Positions 35,102 to 44,500 of a DNA stretch of 64,000 nt are shown piece by piece. Where the stretch lies: assembly GCF_008727875.1 (NCBI RefSeq), contig NZ_VTWS01000001.1, positions 1,426,001-1,490,000 on the forward strand. The letters run 5' to 3'. Positions within the stretch are counted from its first letter, which is position 1. Each line of letters begins with the position of its first letter. A model generated the notes under the pieces. The model was not told the origin of the DNA. It searched no databases and was given only the letters and a program-made list of their open reading frames with translations. A program made the position numbers and the translations under genes. This stretch comes from Larkinella humicola (GTDB taxonomy: Bacteria > Bacteroidota > Bacteroidia > Cytophagales > Spirosomataceae).

Positions 35102-35138
35102 ACCGACTGCCCCGGCGCTTGTTTCCGGGGCAGTCGGT
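35102..35138 (+). terminator. Perfect 14-bp hairpin between the dehydrogenase and SDR genes
   Basis: ACCGACTGCCCCGG (35102-35115) is perfectly inverted at 35125-35138 with a 9-base loop; the continuation ATCGATCGGTTTT is a weak T-run. A perfect -7-like box (TACGTTTG, 35091-35098) lies just before it, so the hairpin may instead open the SDR gene's leader. Confidence 0.6.
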
Positions 35139-35172
35139 ATCGATCGGTTTTACGAGTCTCCAACATCGTACC

Positions 35173-35922
35173 ATGAAATTCAAAGACAAAGTAGTGGTCA
35201 TTACCGGCGCCACCACCGGCATTGGCAAAGCGACCCGAGAACACCTTACGCGTGAAGGTGGTATTGTCTATAATCTCGACATCCAAAAACCTACAGACGA
35301 CGACATACCGGGTGAATTTATCCCGTGTGATGTCCGAAACAAACAAGAAATCAAAGACGGTTTGGCGGCTGTTATGGCGAAAGAAAACCGGATCGACATG
35401 CTCTTTGCCAACGCCGGCATCCACCTTTTCGCTACAATGGAACAAACGTCCGACGAGGAGCTGGACAACCTGATCGAGATCAACATCAAAGGCACGTTTC
35501 ATACCGTCCGGGAAGTTCTCCCCTACATGAAAGCGCAGCGGAAGGGAAGCATCGTGCTGATGGGTTCCGATCAGACCTTTACCGGCAAAGCCAGCAGTTC
35601 GGTGTATGGCCTGACCAAGGGTGCAATCGGGCAACTCACCAAAAGCACGGCCATCGATTATGCCCCGTTCAACATCCGGGTTAACTGCATTTGTCCCGGA
35701 ACCATCGATACGCCCTTGCTCCATAAAGCGGTAACCCATTTTTCCGCCGTCAATTCCGTTGGTGAATCGGAGGTTTACGAATCACTGAACACCATCCAGC
35801 CGCTGGGCCGAATTGGTAAACCGGAAGAGATTGCCGCGGTGGTCGCATTCCTGTTGTCGGACGACAATTCCTTCATGACGGGCAGTCTGGTGAGTGCGGA
35901 TGGCGGGTATGTTTGTCAATAA
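35173..35922 (+). CDS. Short-chain dehydrogenase/reductase
   Basis: A 249-residue SDR oxidoreductase. The NAD(P)-binding motif is TGATTGIG (11-18), NAG is in LFANAGIH, and the catalytic triad is S132, Y145 and K149 (YGLTKGA). The acidic residue D36 (LDIQ) after the second strand suggests NAD rather than NADP. ATG 35173 is preferred over the upstream alternative, which lies inside the hairpin. It is probably cotranscribed with the aldo/keto reductase, which starts 3 bases after its stop codon. Substrate unknown; probably a sugar or polyol. Confidence 0.92.
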   Translation: MKFKDKVVVITGATTGIGKATREHLTREGGIVYNLDIQKPTDDDIPGEFIPCDVRNKQEIKDGLAAVMAKENRIDMLFANAGIHLFATMEQTSDEELDNLIEINIKGTFHTVREVLPYMKAQRKGSIVLMGSDQTFTGKASSSVYGLTKGAIGQLTKSTAIDYAPFNIRVNCICPGTIDTPLLHKAVTHFSAVNSVGESEVYESLNTIQPLGRIGKPEEIAAVVAFLLSDDNSFMTGSLVSADGGYVCQ

Positions 35923-35925
35923 TGA

Positions 35926-36870
35926 ATGAAACCGATGGATCAAAACCAACGAAACACCCGGCGAGACGCCCTGCGACTGCTTGGGGCTACGGCCGCAACG
36001 CTGGCAACGGGCGGTTTATCCGGTTTTTCAGCCCCTGTTCCTCCTTCCATGCTCAGCCGACTGATTCCTTCCAGCAACGAAAAACTGCCCGTCGTGGGCA
36101 TTGGCACCTGGCAGACGTTCGATGTTTCCGGAACGACGGAACAGGAACCGTTGCTGCAGGCTTTGAAAGCCGTTCACCAAGCCGGTGGCAAGCTAATCGA
36201 TTCGTCGCCGATGTACGGACGTTCGGAAGAAGTGGTGGGCAAACTCACGGCGGAATCCGGGATTCAAAACCAGTTTTTTTACGCTACCAAAGTCTGGACG
36301 CGGGGTCGGGAAGCGGGCATTCGGCAGATGGACGAGTCGATGCAGAAAATGAAACGGTCGTCGGTGGATCTGATGCAGATTCACAACCTGGTCGACTGGA
36401 AAACGCACCTGGAGACGCTCAAAGCCTGGAAAGCGTCCGGCAAAATCCGCTACATCGGTATAACGCATTACACCGATTCGATGCACGATGAACTGGCGGA
36501 AATCATCACCAAAGTCCCCATCGACTTTGTGCAGTTCAACTACTCGATTCTGTCCCGCAATGCCGAAAAAAAGCTGTTGCCCGTCGCCCGGGACAAGGGC
36601 GTAGCAACAATCATCAACCAGCCGTTTGCCGAAGGGCGGTTATTTTCGCTCGTAAAAGGGAAGGAACTACCAGCCTGGGCGACCGAAAACGAGATCAGCA
36701 GTTGGGCGCAGTTTTTTCTGAAATTTATTGTTTCAAACCCCGCCGTTACCTGCGTCATTCCCGGCACCAGCAACCCCCGGCACGCTGCCGACAACATGCT
36801 GGCCGGACACGGACGTCAGCCGGATACGGCCCTGCGCGAAAAAATGGCCGCGTTTCTCCAACGGTTGTAA
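35926..36870 (+). CDS. Tat-exported aldo/keto reductase
   Basis: A 314-residue AKR with a twin-arginine signal (NTRRDALRLLGATAATLATG, RR at 12-13). The catalytic tetrad is D92, Y97, K122 and H153. It begins 3 bases after the SDR stop, so the two form an operon. An exported AKR with a cytoplasmic SDR in one operon is a little unusual. The cofactor-binding C-terminal segment (AWATENEISSWAQFF, then IPGTSNPRHAADNM) is typical. Substrate unknown. Confidence 0.9.
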   Translation: MKPMDQNQRNTRRDALRLLGATAATLATGGLSGFSAPVPPSMLSRLIPSSNEKLPVVGIGTWQTFDVSGTTEQEPLLQALKAVHQAGGKLIDSSPMYGRSEEVVGKLTAESGIQNQFFYATKVWTRGREAGIRQMDESMQKMKRSSVDLMQIHNLVDWKTHLETLKAWKASGKIRYIGITHYTDSMHDELAEIITKVPIDFVQFNYSILSRNAEKKLLPVARDKGVATIINQPFAEGRLFSLVKGKELPAWATENEISSWAQFFLKFIVSNPAVTCVIPGTSNPRHAADNMLAGHGRQPDTALREKMAAFLQRL

Positions 36871-36891
36871 CGTCAAACCACATCCATTGCC

Positions 36892-36917
36892 TGTCCGCAC
36901 CTGGACAAATTCTGTCC
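36892..36917. promoter_or_regulatory. Candidate PadR operator
   Basis: TGTCC (36892-36896), GGACA (36903-36907) and TGTCC (36913-36917) form two nested inverted pairs about 10-11 bases apart (TGTCC-N6-GGACA and GGACA-N5-TGTCC). It lies about 120 bases before the PadR gene. Confidence 0.45.
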
Positions 36918-37035
36918 GAAATCGTACAGAGCCACTTCTTCAACACCATCCAAATCACTTCCAAAGGCACTTTTTCTTTCTGGCATCCTATTTGTTTTGC
37001 AAAATTACAACTAATCGTACGAACGGAGTAAGACC

Positions 37036-37374
37036 ATGCGAAGATCCTTTCTGGGCGAGTTTGAAGAAATTGTCCTGCTGGTGGTGGCAGCCTGTCCGGC
37101 CGAAGCCTACGGCGTTACAATCTGGGAGGATGTCCAGCAACAAACCGGGCGAACGATCACGATGAGTGCCGTCCATGCCACCTTATACCGCCTTGAAGAG
37201 AAAGGATTTCTTTCCTCGCTGATGGGGGGTGCTACCGCCGAACGGGGTGGGCGACGCAAGCGGTTTTTCGCGCTGACCAATGCCGGAGTTCGGGCCTTAA
37301 ACGACATTCAGGAAGTCCGCAGTCGACTCTGGCAGGCCATTCCACCGGGGAAATTTCAATTGATTGGCGGGTAA
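37036..37374 (+). CDS. PadR-family transcriptional regulator
   Basis: A 112-residue winged-helix repressor of the PadR family (MRRSFLGEFEEIVLLVVAAC, AYGVTIWEDVQQQTG, MSAVHATLYRLEEKGFL, then RKRFFALTNAGVRAL). It is followed by a large permease gene, the usual partner of this family in acidobacterial-type duplicated-permease loci. It likely represses that operon until a ligand or stress signal is present. A set of TGTCC/GGACA motifs about 120 bases upstream is a candidate operator. Confidence 0.92.
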   Translation: MRRSFLGEFEEIVLLVVAACPAEAYGVTIWEDVQQQTGRTITMSAVHATLYRLEEKGFLSSLMGGATAERGGRRKRFFALTNAGVRALNDIQEVRSRLWQAIPPGKFQLIGG

Positions 37375-37384
37375 ATAAAAATGA

Positions 37385-37465
37385 ATATCGAACACTGAAT
37401 ATTGAATAGAGAATATCGAAGTGTGGCCTCCCTTCATCATTCAATATTTTTTATTCAATATTCGA
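37385..37465. repeat. Inverted repeat between padR and the permease, family C (3)
   Basis: GAATATTGAATA (37397-37408) is perfectly inverted at 37452-37463, with partial matching outside (ATGAATATCGAAC against TTCGATATT). The repeat lies just before the permease start codon, so it may lie in the coupled mRNA leader. Confidence 0.7.
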
Positions 37466-37477
37466 TATTTCAAACCG

Positions 37478-40132
37478 ATGAGAAACACCGAAACACAAGA
37501 CCCAAATGCAGGACCGCATCCGCCCCGCTGGGCCGACTGGCTGCTGGAACGCTTCGTGGCACCTCATCTGCTGGAGGATGTGCAGGGCGATCTGCATGAA
37601 GTGTTTTACAAGCAGACGGAGGATGCCGGTTTGGCAAACGCCCGACGGGCGTTCGTCTGGGCGGTTTTGAATTACCTGAACCCGTTCTTTTTAAAGCGAA
37701 AACCCGAAGCATACTCCAAACCAACAAATACCACGATGATCCGTAACTATTTCAAAATTGCTTTTCGAAACCTGGTTCGTAATAAAAGCTACACGGTGAT
37801 CAATGTCTCCGGGCTGGCCCTCGGAATGACCTGCGGCATTCTGATTTTCATGCTGGTGAAATACCACCTGAGTTTCGACACGTTTCACGCCAATTCCGAC
37901 CGGATTTACCGCTTCGTGACCGAGCAGCACCGCGAAACGATCAGCTACCGCGCCAACGTTCCCAGCCCCCTCGGCAAAGTTTTCCGTAACGACTATACCT
38001 TCGGCGAAAAAGTAGCCCGCATTGCCACCGCCGAGGATGTGGTGCTAACGGTTAAAGAAGGTTCGGAAATCCGCAAATTTAAGGAGAGCGAGGGCGTGGC
38101 CTTCACGGAACCCGATTTCTTCGACATTTTCAATTATCCGCTGCTGAAAGGGGATCGGAGTACGGTCTTGCGTGACCCCAATACCGCCATTGTGACGGAG
38201 AAAATGGCCCGAAAGCTCTTTGGCGAGGTCGATCCGATGAACAAACTGTTTCGGCTGGATAACAAGGTTGATTTCAGGGTCACGGGAGTTTTGAAAGATT
38301 TACCCATCACTACCGACCGAAAAACCGAAATCTACGCATCGTACAACACGCTGAAACAGTACAACGACTGGCTGGCCAGCGACGATGCCTGGGGCGGCAT
38401 TAACAGTGCCATGCAGTGTTTTGTCCGGCTCCGGCCCGGGGTTTCGCCCGATAAAGTAGAGAAGGTTTTGCCTGCTTACGTGAAGAAATACCGCCCGACC
38501 AACAAAAACGTCCACCATTACAAGCTGCAACCGCTGACCGATATTCACTTTAACGCCCGGTATGGCGGGGTTATCACCAAAACCAATTTGTGGGTTTTAG
38601 GCTGTATTGGCCTGTTTCTGATCATCACCGCCTGCGTAAATTTCATCAATTTGGCCACGGCACAGGCACTAAAGCGCTCCAAAGAAGTGGGCGTTCGAAA
38701 AGTACTGGGGAGTTTCCGCGGGCAACTTTTCTGGCAGTTTATCGCCGAAACCGGTTTGATCACGACCGTAGCCGTTGGATTGGCCTGCCTTGCGTCCGCG
38801 TTACTCCTGCCTTTCATCAACGACTGGTTCAAGGTACAAATCGCTGTCAACGCCATTTCCGACTGGCCGTTTATGCTGTTTTTACCCCTCCTGACCCTGG
38901 TCGTTACGTTCTTTGCCGGATCATACCCCGGACTGATTCTGGCCGGTTTTCAGCCGGTTATGGCGCTCAAAGGAAAGCTTTCACAACAAAACATCGGCGG
39001 TTTCAATACCCGGCGTACGCTGATCGTGGGGCAATTTGCGATTTCGCAAGTGCTGATCATTGGCATGATTGTGATCACCAACCAGATGCGGTATTCGACG
39101 CAATCCGATCTGGGGTTCAACAAAGACGCCGTGGTAATGCTACCGGTGGCGACGGAATCGGACGTGCTGACGATGAAAACCCTGAAAAGCCAGTTTTCCC
39201 AAATTCCGGGCGTTCAAACCGTATCGGTTTGTCAGTCGGCTCCGGCTTCGAACTACAACGTCTGGAACACTTCGCCCAAATACGACAACCGGGCTGAGGA
39301 TGAAGCCTTTAGTGTGAGCGTCAAAGCCGCCGATGAGCAGTATATCCCGATGTTTGGACTAAAAATCGTGGCGGGTCGCAACCTGTTTCCGTCCGACACG
39401 GCGAAGGAATTTATTGTCAATGAAATGTTTGCCCGCAAGCTGGGTCTGAAAGCATCCGACGAAGTGATTGGGAAAGCCCTGAGTTTAAACGATGGCAACA
39501 CCAAAGGGACGATTGTGGGGGTGATCGCCGATTTTCATGACCGGTCTTTCCACGAAGACATCAACGCGGTGTGCATCACGACAGCTCCGGATTTGTACGC
39601 GAGTTACGCCCTGAAAATCAATAGCGCCACTGTGCAACCCACGCTGGCTGCTCTGGAAAAAACGTGGAGCGACCGGCACCCGGATCAGGTTTACGACTAT
39701 CAGTTTCTGGAGGAACACATTGCCAATTTCTACGCAACCGAAGACCTGATGCTCAAGCTGATTCAGACTTTTGCGGCCATCGCCATTTTCATCGGCTGTC
39801 TGGGTCTCTACGGTTTGGTGTCGTTTATGGCTGCTCAAAAAACCAAGGAGATCGGGATTCGAAAAGTGCTGGGCAGCAGCATGGGCCAGATTCTCTGGAT
39901 CTTTGCCAAAGAGTTTTCGCGTCTGATTCTGATTGCTTTCATTGTAGCGGCTCCGGTGGCCTATTACGCAATGACGGCCTGGTTGAAAAACTTCATCTTC
40001 CGCGTCGATCTGGGCGTCGGAATCTTTATCTCTGCCATCGTTGGCACCTTTTTGATTGCGTTTATGACCGTCGGTTTTCAGTCCATTAAAGCCGCGTTGA
40101 TGAATCCGGTCAAAGCCCTTCGCTCGGAGTAA
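37478..40132 (+). CDS. Large FtsX-like permease with N-terminal prefix domain (ADOP-like)
   Basis: An 884-residue membrane protein. The first about 85 residues (PPRWADWLLERFVAPHLLEDVQGDLHEVF) are the permease-prefix segment that precedes such transporters. Then two MacB/FtsX-type permease units, each with a periplasmic domain and TM helices (first TM about 105-125; FtsX-type helices near 370-395, 425-445, 470-490, then 770-795, 820-840, 850-880). It is typical of duplicated orphan permeases regulated by PadR. ATG 37478 is preferred to an upstream ATG inside the repeat. No ATPase is adjacent, consistent with the orphan type. Substrate unknown; probable mechanism is mechanotransmission. Confidence 0.88.
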   Translation: MRNTETQDPNAGPHPPRWADWLLERFVAPHLLEDVQGDLHEVFYKQTEDAGLANARRAFVWAVLNYLNPFFLKRKPEAYSKPTNTTMIRNYFKIAFRNLVRNKSYTVINVSGLALGMTCGILIFMLVKYHLSFDTFHANSDRIYRFVTEQHRETISYRANVPSPLGKVFRNDYTFGEKVARIATAEDVVLTVKEGSEIRKFKESEGVAFTEPDFFDIFNYPLLKGDRSTVLRDPNTAIVTEKMARKLFGEVDPMNKLFRLDNKVDFRVTGVLKDLPITTDRKTEIYASYNTLKQYNDWLASDDAWGGINSAMQCFVRLRPGVSPDKVEKVLPAYVKKYRPTNKNVHHYKLQPLTDIHFNARYGGVITKTNLWVLGCIGLFLIITACVNFINLATAQALKRSKEVGVRKVLGSFRGQLFWQFIAETGLITTVAVGLACLASALLLPFINDWFKVQIAVNAISDWPFMLFLPLLTLVVTFFAGSYPGLILAGFQPVMALKGKLSQQNIGGFNTRRTLIVGQFAISQVLIIGMIVITNQMRYSTQSDLGFNKDAVVMLPVATESDVLTMKTLKSQFSQIPGVQTVSVCQSAPASNYNVWNTSPKYDNRAEDEAFSVSVKAADEQYIPMFGLKIVAGRNLFPSDTAKEFIVNEMFARKLGLKASDEVIGKALSLNDGNTKGTIVGVIADFHDRSFHEDINAVCITTAPDLYASYALKINSATVQPTLAALEKTWSDRHPDQVYDYQFLEEHIANFYATEDLMLKLIQTFAAIAIFIGCLGLYGLVSFMAAQKTKEIGIRKVLGSSMGQILWIFAKEFSRLILIAFIVAAPVAYYAMTAWLKNFIFRVDLGVGIFISAIVGTFLIAFMTVGFQSIKAALMNPVKALRSE

Positions 40133-40193
40133 AGAATAAACAGGCTGCCTGAAACAAGCGGTTTTACTGGTTTCACGTTAATAAACGAACCAG

Positions 40194-40240
40194 GCCCCGG
40201 CTGAAAATTGCAATAGCAATCCAGCCGGGGCTTTCCGGTT
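40194..40240 (+). terminator. Terminator-like hairpin after the permease gene
   Basis: GCCCCGGCTG (40194-40203) is inverted at 40222-40231, with ATTGC/GCAAT inside the loop, followed by TTTCCGGTTTAT. A weak T-run. Confidence 0.6.
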
Positions 40241-40295
40241 TATGCCCGGTTTTCTATCAATCGTCCCGGTGAATAAATCAGGTAATACTACGCTG

Positions 40296-40324
40296 TTGGC
40301 GAACCCGTTCTGTTTCTACATTTG
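40296..40324 (+). promoter_or_regulatory. Bacteroidota-type promoter for the S8 peptidase gene
   Basis: TTG at 40296-40298 and a perfect TAnnTTTG box (TACATTTG, 40317-40324) are separated by 18 bases. The box ends 35 bases before the start codon at 40359. Confidence 0.7.
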
Positions 40325-40358
40325 GTTCAGTCTCCCGTTCTAACTATATCCTTACCCC

Positions 40359-41549
40359 ATGAAACAGAAACACATTATTCTCCGAACCACCCAAACCGCC
40401 ACCCGCGATCCCTTTCTGGGCGCACTCTCGTTGCCCCGCTCTGCCGAAGCGGTTGCCGCCGGCCTTTCCATCGAAGTTGAAGACATCGACCGAAGGCAGG
40501 TGTCGGCTCTCACCCGTCGGTCCGACATTCTGGCGATGGCTCCGGCCATTCCTATGAAGCTGATCAAGCCCGTTAGCCAAAAAAATGTAGCCACGCCATC
40601 GGCCCAGACTACGGCCTGGGGTGTCAAAGCCGTGGGTGCCGACACGTCGCCTTTCACGGGCGAAGGGGTCATTGTGGCCGTGCTGGATACGGGCATCGAT
40701 GCCGCACACCCGGCTTTTGCGGGCGTCCAGATCATTGAGCAGGATTTTACGGGTGAAGGCAACGGCGACCAGAACGGACACGGCACCCATTGCGCCGGAA
40801 CGATTTTTGGCCGCATTAGTGACAACCTCCGGATCGGTGTGGCCCCCGGTGTTCAGAAAGCCCTCATCGGCAAGGTTCTGGGCGAAAACGGCGGGGGTTC
40901 CAGCGAACAAATCGTGAGCGCCATTCAGTGGGCGGGGCAGAATGGGGCCAATGTCATCTCCATGTCGCTGGGGATGGACTTTCCCGGTTTTGTGAAGCAA
41001 CTGATCGACGAGGGATATCCCACCGAACTGGCCACCTCCTACGCGCTGGAAGGTTACCGGGCCAATGTCCAGCTCTTCGAACGGCTGGCCGCTTTGATTA
41101 AAATACAGGGTTCGTTTTCGCAGGCCACGGTCATCATTGCGGCCGCCGGCAACGAAAGCCAGCGGAATGTGAATCCGGATTTTGAGATTTCAGTGAGCCC
41201 GCCCGCCGTGTCGGACGGCATCATTTCCGTTGCAGCGCTGGGCGAAAGCACGCAGGGGCTGACGGTGGCGACGTTCTCTAATACGGGTGCCAATGTTTCC
41301 GGGCCGGGGGTTAAAATTCTGTCGGCCAAACCCGGTGGCGGTTTTGTTCAGATGAGCGGTACCAGCATGGCAACGCCCCACGTGGCGGGTGTGGCCGCTT
41401 TGTGGGCGGAGAAAATCATGAAAACCGGTTTTCTGACCCCCTTAACGCTGACGGCCCGGCTGATCGGTTCGGGTACGGAAACCGGCCTGAAACCCGGTTT
41501 TGATCCCACCGATGTAGGCACGGGTCTGGTAAGAGCACCACAGGTTTGA
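40359..41549 (+). CDS. Leaderless subtilisin-like S8 peptidase
   Basis: A 396-residue serine protease. The catalytic triad is D110 (VLDTGID), H141 (NGHGTHCAGT) and S336 (GTSMATPH), with the oxyanion Asn N265 (AAGNES). There is no signal peptide; the first about 95 residues form a propeptide-like domain (VEDIDRRQVSALTRRSD, then PMKLI), so it may be cytoplasmic or leave by an uncommon route. It stands alone with its own promoter and ends at a bidirectional terminator. Substrate unknown. Confidence 0.9.
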   Translation: MKQKHIILRTTQTATRDPFLGALSLPRSAEAVAAGLSIEVEDIDRRQVSALTRRSDILAMAPAIPMKLIKPVSQKNVATPSAQTTAWGVKAVGADTSPFTGEGVIVAVLDTGIDAAHPAFAGVQIIEQDFTGEGNGDQNGHGTHCAGTIFGRISDNLRIGVAPGVQKALIGKVLGENGGGSSEQIVSAIQWAGQNGANVISMSLGMDFPGFVKQLIDEGYPTELATSYALEGYRANVQLFERLAALIKIQGSFSQATVIIAAAGNESQRNVNPDFEISVSPPAVSDGIISVAALGESTQGLTVATFSNTGANVSGPGVKILSAKPGGGFVQMSGTSMATPHVAGVAALWAEKIMKTGFLTPLTLTARLIGSGTETGLKPGFDPTDVGTGLVRAPQV

Positions 41550-41567
41550 ATGGATTCACTACAAACG

Positions 41568-41595
41568 AAAAAACCGGCGATGAGCCGGTTTTTTT
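41568..41595. terminator. Bidirectional intrinsic terminator
   Basis: AAAAAACCGGC (41568-41578), a 5-base loop, and GCCGGTTTTTTT (41584-41595) give a strong hairpin with A/T runs on both sides, between two convergent genes. Confidence 0.9.
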
Positions 41596-41599
41596 ACTA

Positions 41600-44500
41600 T
41601 CAAACTTCTTCTTCGTGTAACTCCTCGCTTTTGCGTTTGACCGGTTTTTCAGGCTCCGGCAAAGGTTGGAGGGGCTGAGGATGATCCTCGTACGCCGAAT
41701 TATCGACGGCTTTAAACCGTGACATGAACGAGTACATAGCGGGAATAACGAAGAGGGTCAGAGCCAGTGAAAACATAATACCCCCCACAATAACAACCCC
41801 CAACGGAATCCGGCTTTTGGCGGCCGCACCCAATCCCATGGCAATGGGCAAAGCCCCAAAGGCCGTGACGAGACTGGTCATCAGAATGGGACGAAGGCGC
41901 AGAGCCGAGGCTTCTATGGCCGCTTCGACTTTATTCATGCCCTCTTTTCGCTTTTCATTCGCGAATTCCACGATCAAAATTCCGTTTTTCGTCACCAACC
42001 CCACGAGCATGATGATCCCGATCTGGGAGAAAATATTGAGCGTCTGGTTGAACATCCACAGCGACACCACCGCACCGGCAATCGCCAGGGGAACCGTCAA
42101 CATGATGATGAACGGATCGGTGAAGCTCTCAAACTGAGCCGCCAGAATCAAATAAATCAAGACGAGAGCCAGCAAAAAAGCAAACATGGTATTCGACGAT
42201 CCTTCGGCATAATCACGGGATGACCCGGAAAGGGCGGTCTGGAACGTGTCATCAAGCGTGCGGGCGGCAATGGCCTGCATAGCTTCTACGCCATCGCCAA
42301 TGGTTTTGCCCGGAGCCAGACCTGCCGAAACCGTCGCCGATTTAAACCGGTTGTAGTGGTAAACCTGCGGTGGACTGGATACTTCGGCAAATTTCACCAG
42401 GTTATCCAACTGCACGAGATTTCCTACGTTGTTGCGGACGTAGAATGACGCCAGATCGACCGGTTCGTCGCGGTCATCCCGGGCCACCTGACCAATTACC
42501 TGGTACTGCTTGCCATTCATCAGGAAGTAGGCCAGACGCCGGTTGCTGAGGGCCAGTTGAAGGGTTTGGGCCACATCCTGAACCGATACACCCAGGCTGG
42601 TTGCTTTTTCCCGGTCAATGGTCAGGTTCAATTCGGGTTTATTAAATTTTAAGTCTACATCAAAACCCTGAAACGTAGGATCCTTCTGAACTTCATCCAT
42701 GAATTTCGGCAGGTTTTGCTGCAGTTTCTCGAAATTCAGGTTCTGAATCACAAACTGAACCGGCAGACCCCCTCCGCCCCCGCCACCACCACGGCCCACC
42801 TGAATGGTCTGTTCCTGGGTGGCATTCATCCGCGCTTCACTGAATCGTTTTAGGTTTTTGCTTAGAAAGTCGGTTATATCCTGTTGCGAACGTTTGCGGT
42901 CTTTGGAATCGATCAGGTTGAGGGCCACAAAACCCGAATTGACGGCTCCGGAACCCGACATTCCAGGCGCAATAACGCTGAACGTAAAGTTGATTTCCGG
43001 AATCGAATCCAGCACAAACTGGTTGACGCGGTCCGTAATCCGGCTCATGGCTTCGTAACTGGTTCCTTCCGGCGCGGTAATGGGAATCCGTACCCGTCCC
43101 CGGTCTTCCAGGGGAGCCAACTCGGATTTCAAGGTCGATCCAATACCAAAAATCAGCGCGATACAAACCGCAATCAACCCAAATGCCCACCGGCGACGCC
43201 CCATAAAACCGGTTAGCGAAGAGCGGTACGACTGATCCAGCCACTGGTAGAAAGGCTCGGTTTTCTGGTAGAACCACGATCCTTTTCCGTGGTCTTTGCT
43301 CACCAGCTTCACACTGAGAACGGGAGTCAGGGTCAACGAAACGAAGGCCGAGATCAACACGGAACTGGCCACGACGACCCCAAATTCCCGGAAAAGGCGA
43401 CCCGTAAAACCCTGAAGGAAAATCACCGGCAGAAACACAATGGCCAGCGTAGCCGAGGTCGAGATTACGGCAAAGAAAATCTCTTCCGAGCCTTCTTTGG
43501 CCGCCCGTTTCAACTCCATGCCGCCTTCTATTTTCTTGAAAATATTCTCCGTCACCACAATCCCGTCATCCACCACCAGACCCGTGGCCAGAACGATGCC
43601 GAGCAGCGTTAGTACGTTGATACTGAACCCGGAAATATACATCACAAAAAAGGCACCAATGAGCGATACCGGAATATCGATCAGCGGGCGAATGGAAATG
43701 AGCCAGTCGCGGAAGAAAAGATAGATGACAATGACGACCAGTATAAAAGCCAGCAGAATGGTTTCGCCCACTTCTTCAATGGACTTCCGGATAAAAACCG
43801 TCCGGTCGATCCCGTTCAGAATCTTGATGTCCGGCGGCAGTTCCCGTTTGATATCGTTCAACCGCTTGTTAAATTCATCGGCAATGGCCACATAGTTGGC
43901 GCCCGGTTGCGGAATCATAACCAGAATAGCACCCGAAGCATTGTTTTGTTTGGCCGCTGATTCTTCATTTTCCGGCCCCAACACCGCGTAGCCAACGTCT
44001 TTAAAACGAACGATCTGGTTGGCGGTCTGGCGAAGAATGAGGTTGTTAAAATCCTCTTCGGTCGCCAACCGACCGGCGGCTTTAACGGTCAATTCCGTGT
44101 TGTTTCCGTAAATTTTTCCGCCCGGTAGTTCCACATTCTGGCGGGTGAGCGCATCCTGAATATCCTGAGAGGTTAACCGATACGCGGATAGCTTGCTGGG
44201 ATCGATCCAGAGCCGCATCGCGGGCCGTTTCAACCCGTAGATCATCACCTGACTCACACCCGGAATCGTTTGCAGACGCTCCTGCAACACGTTCTCGGCG
44301 TAGTCCGACAATTGCATTGGATTGCGCGTCGTACTCTGAATCGGCATGAAAATAATCGGGTCGGAGTTGGCATCGGCCTTGCTCACAACCGGGGGGGCAT
44401 CGATGTCCTGCGGAAGCTGCCGCTGGGCCTGGGCCACTTTATCCCGGACGTCGTTGGCGGCCCGTTCCAGGTCGGCTCCCAGTTCAAACTCGATGGTGAT

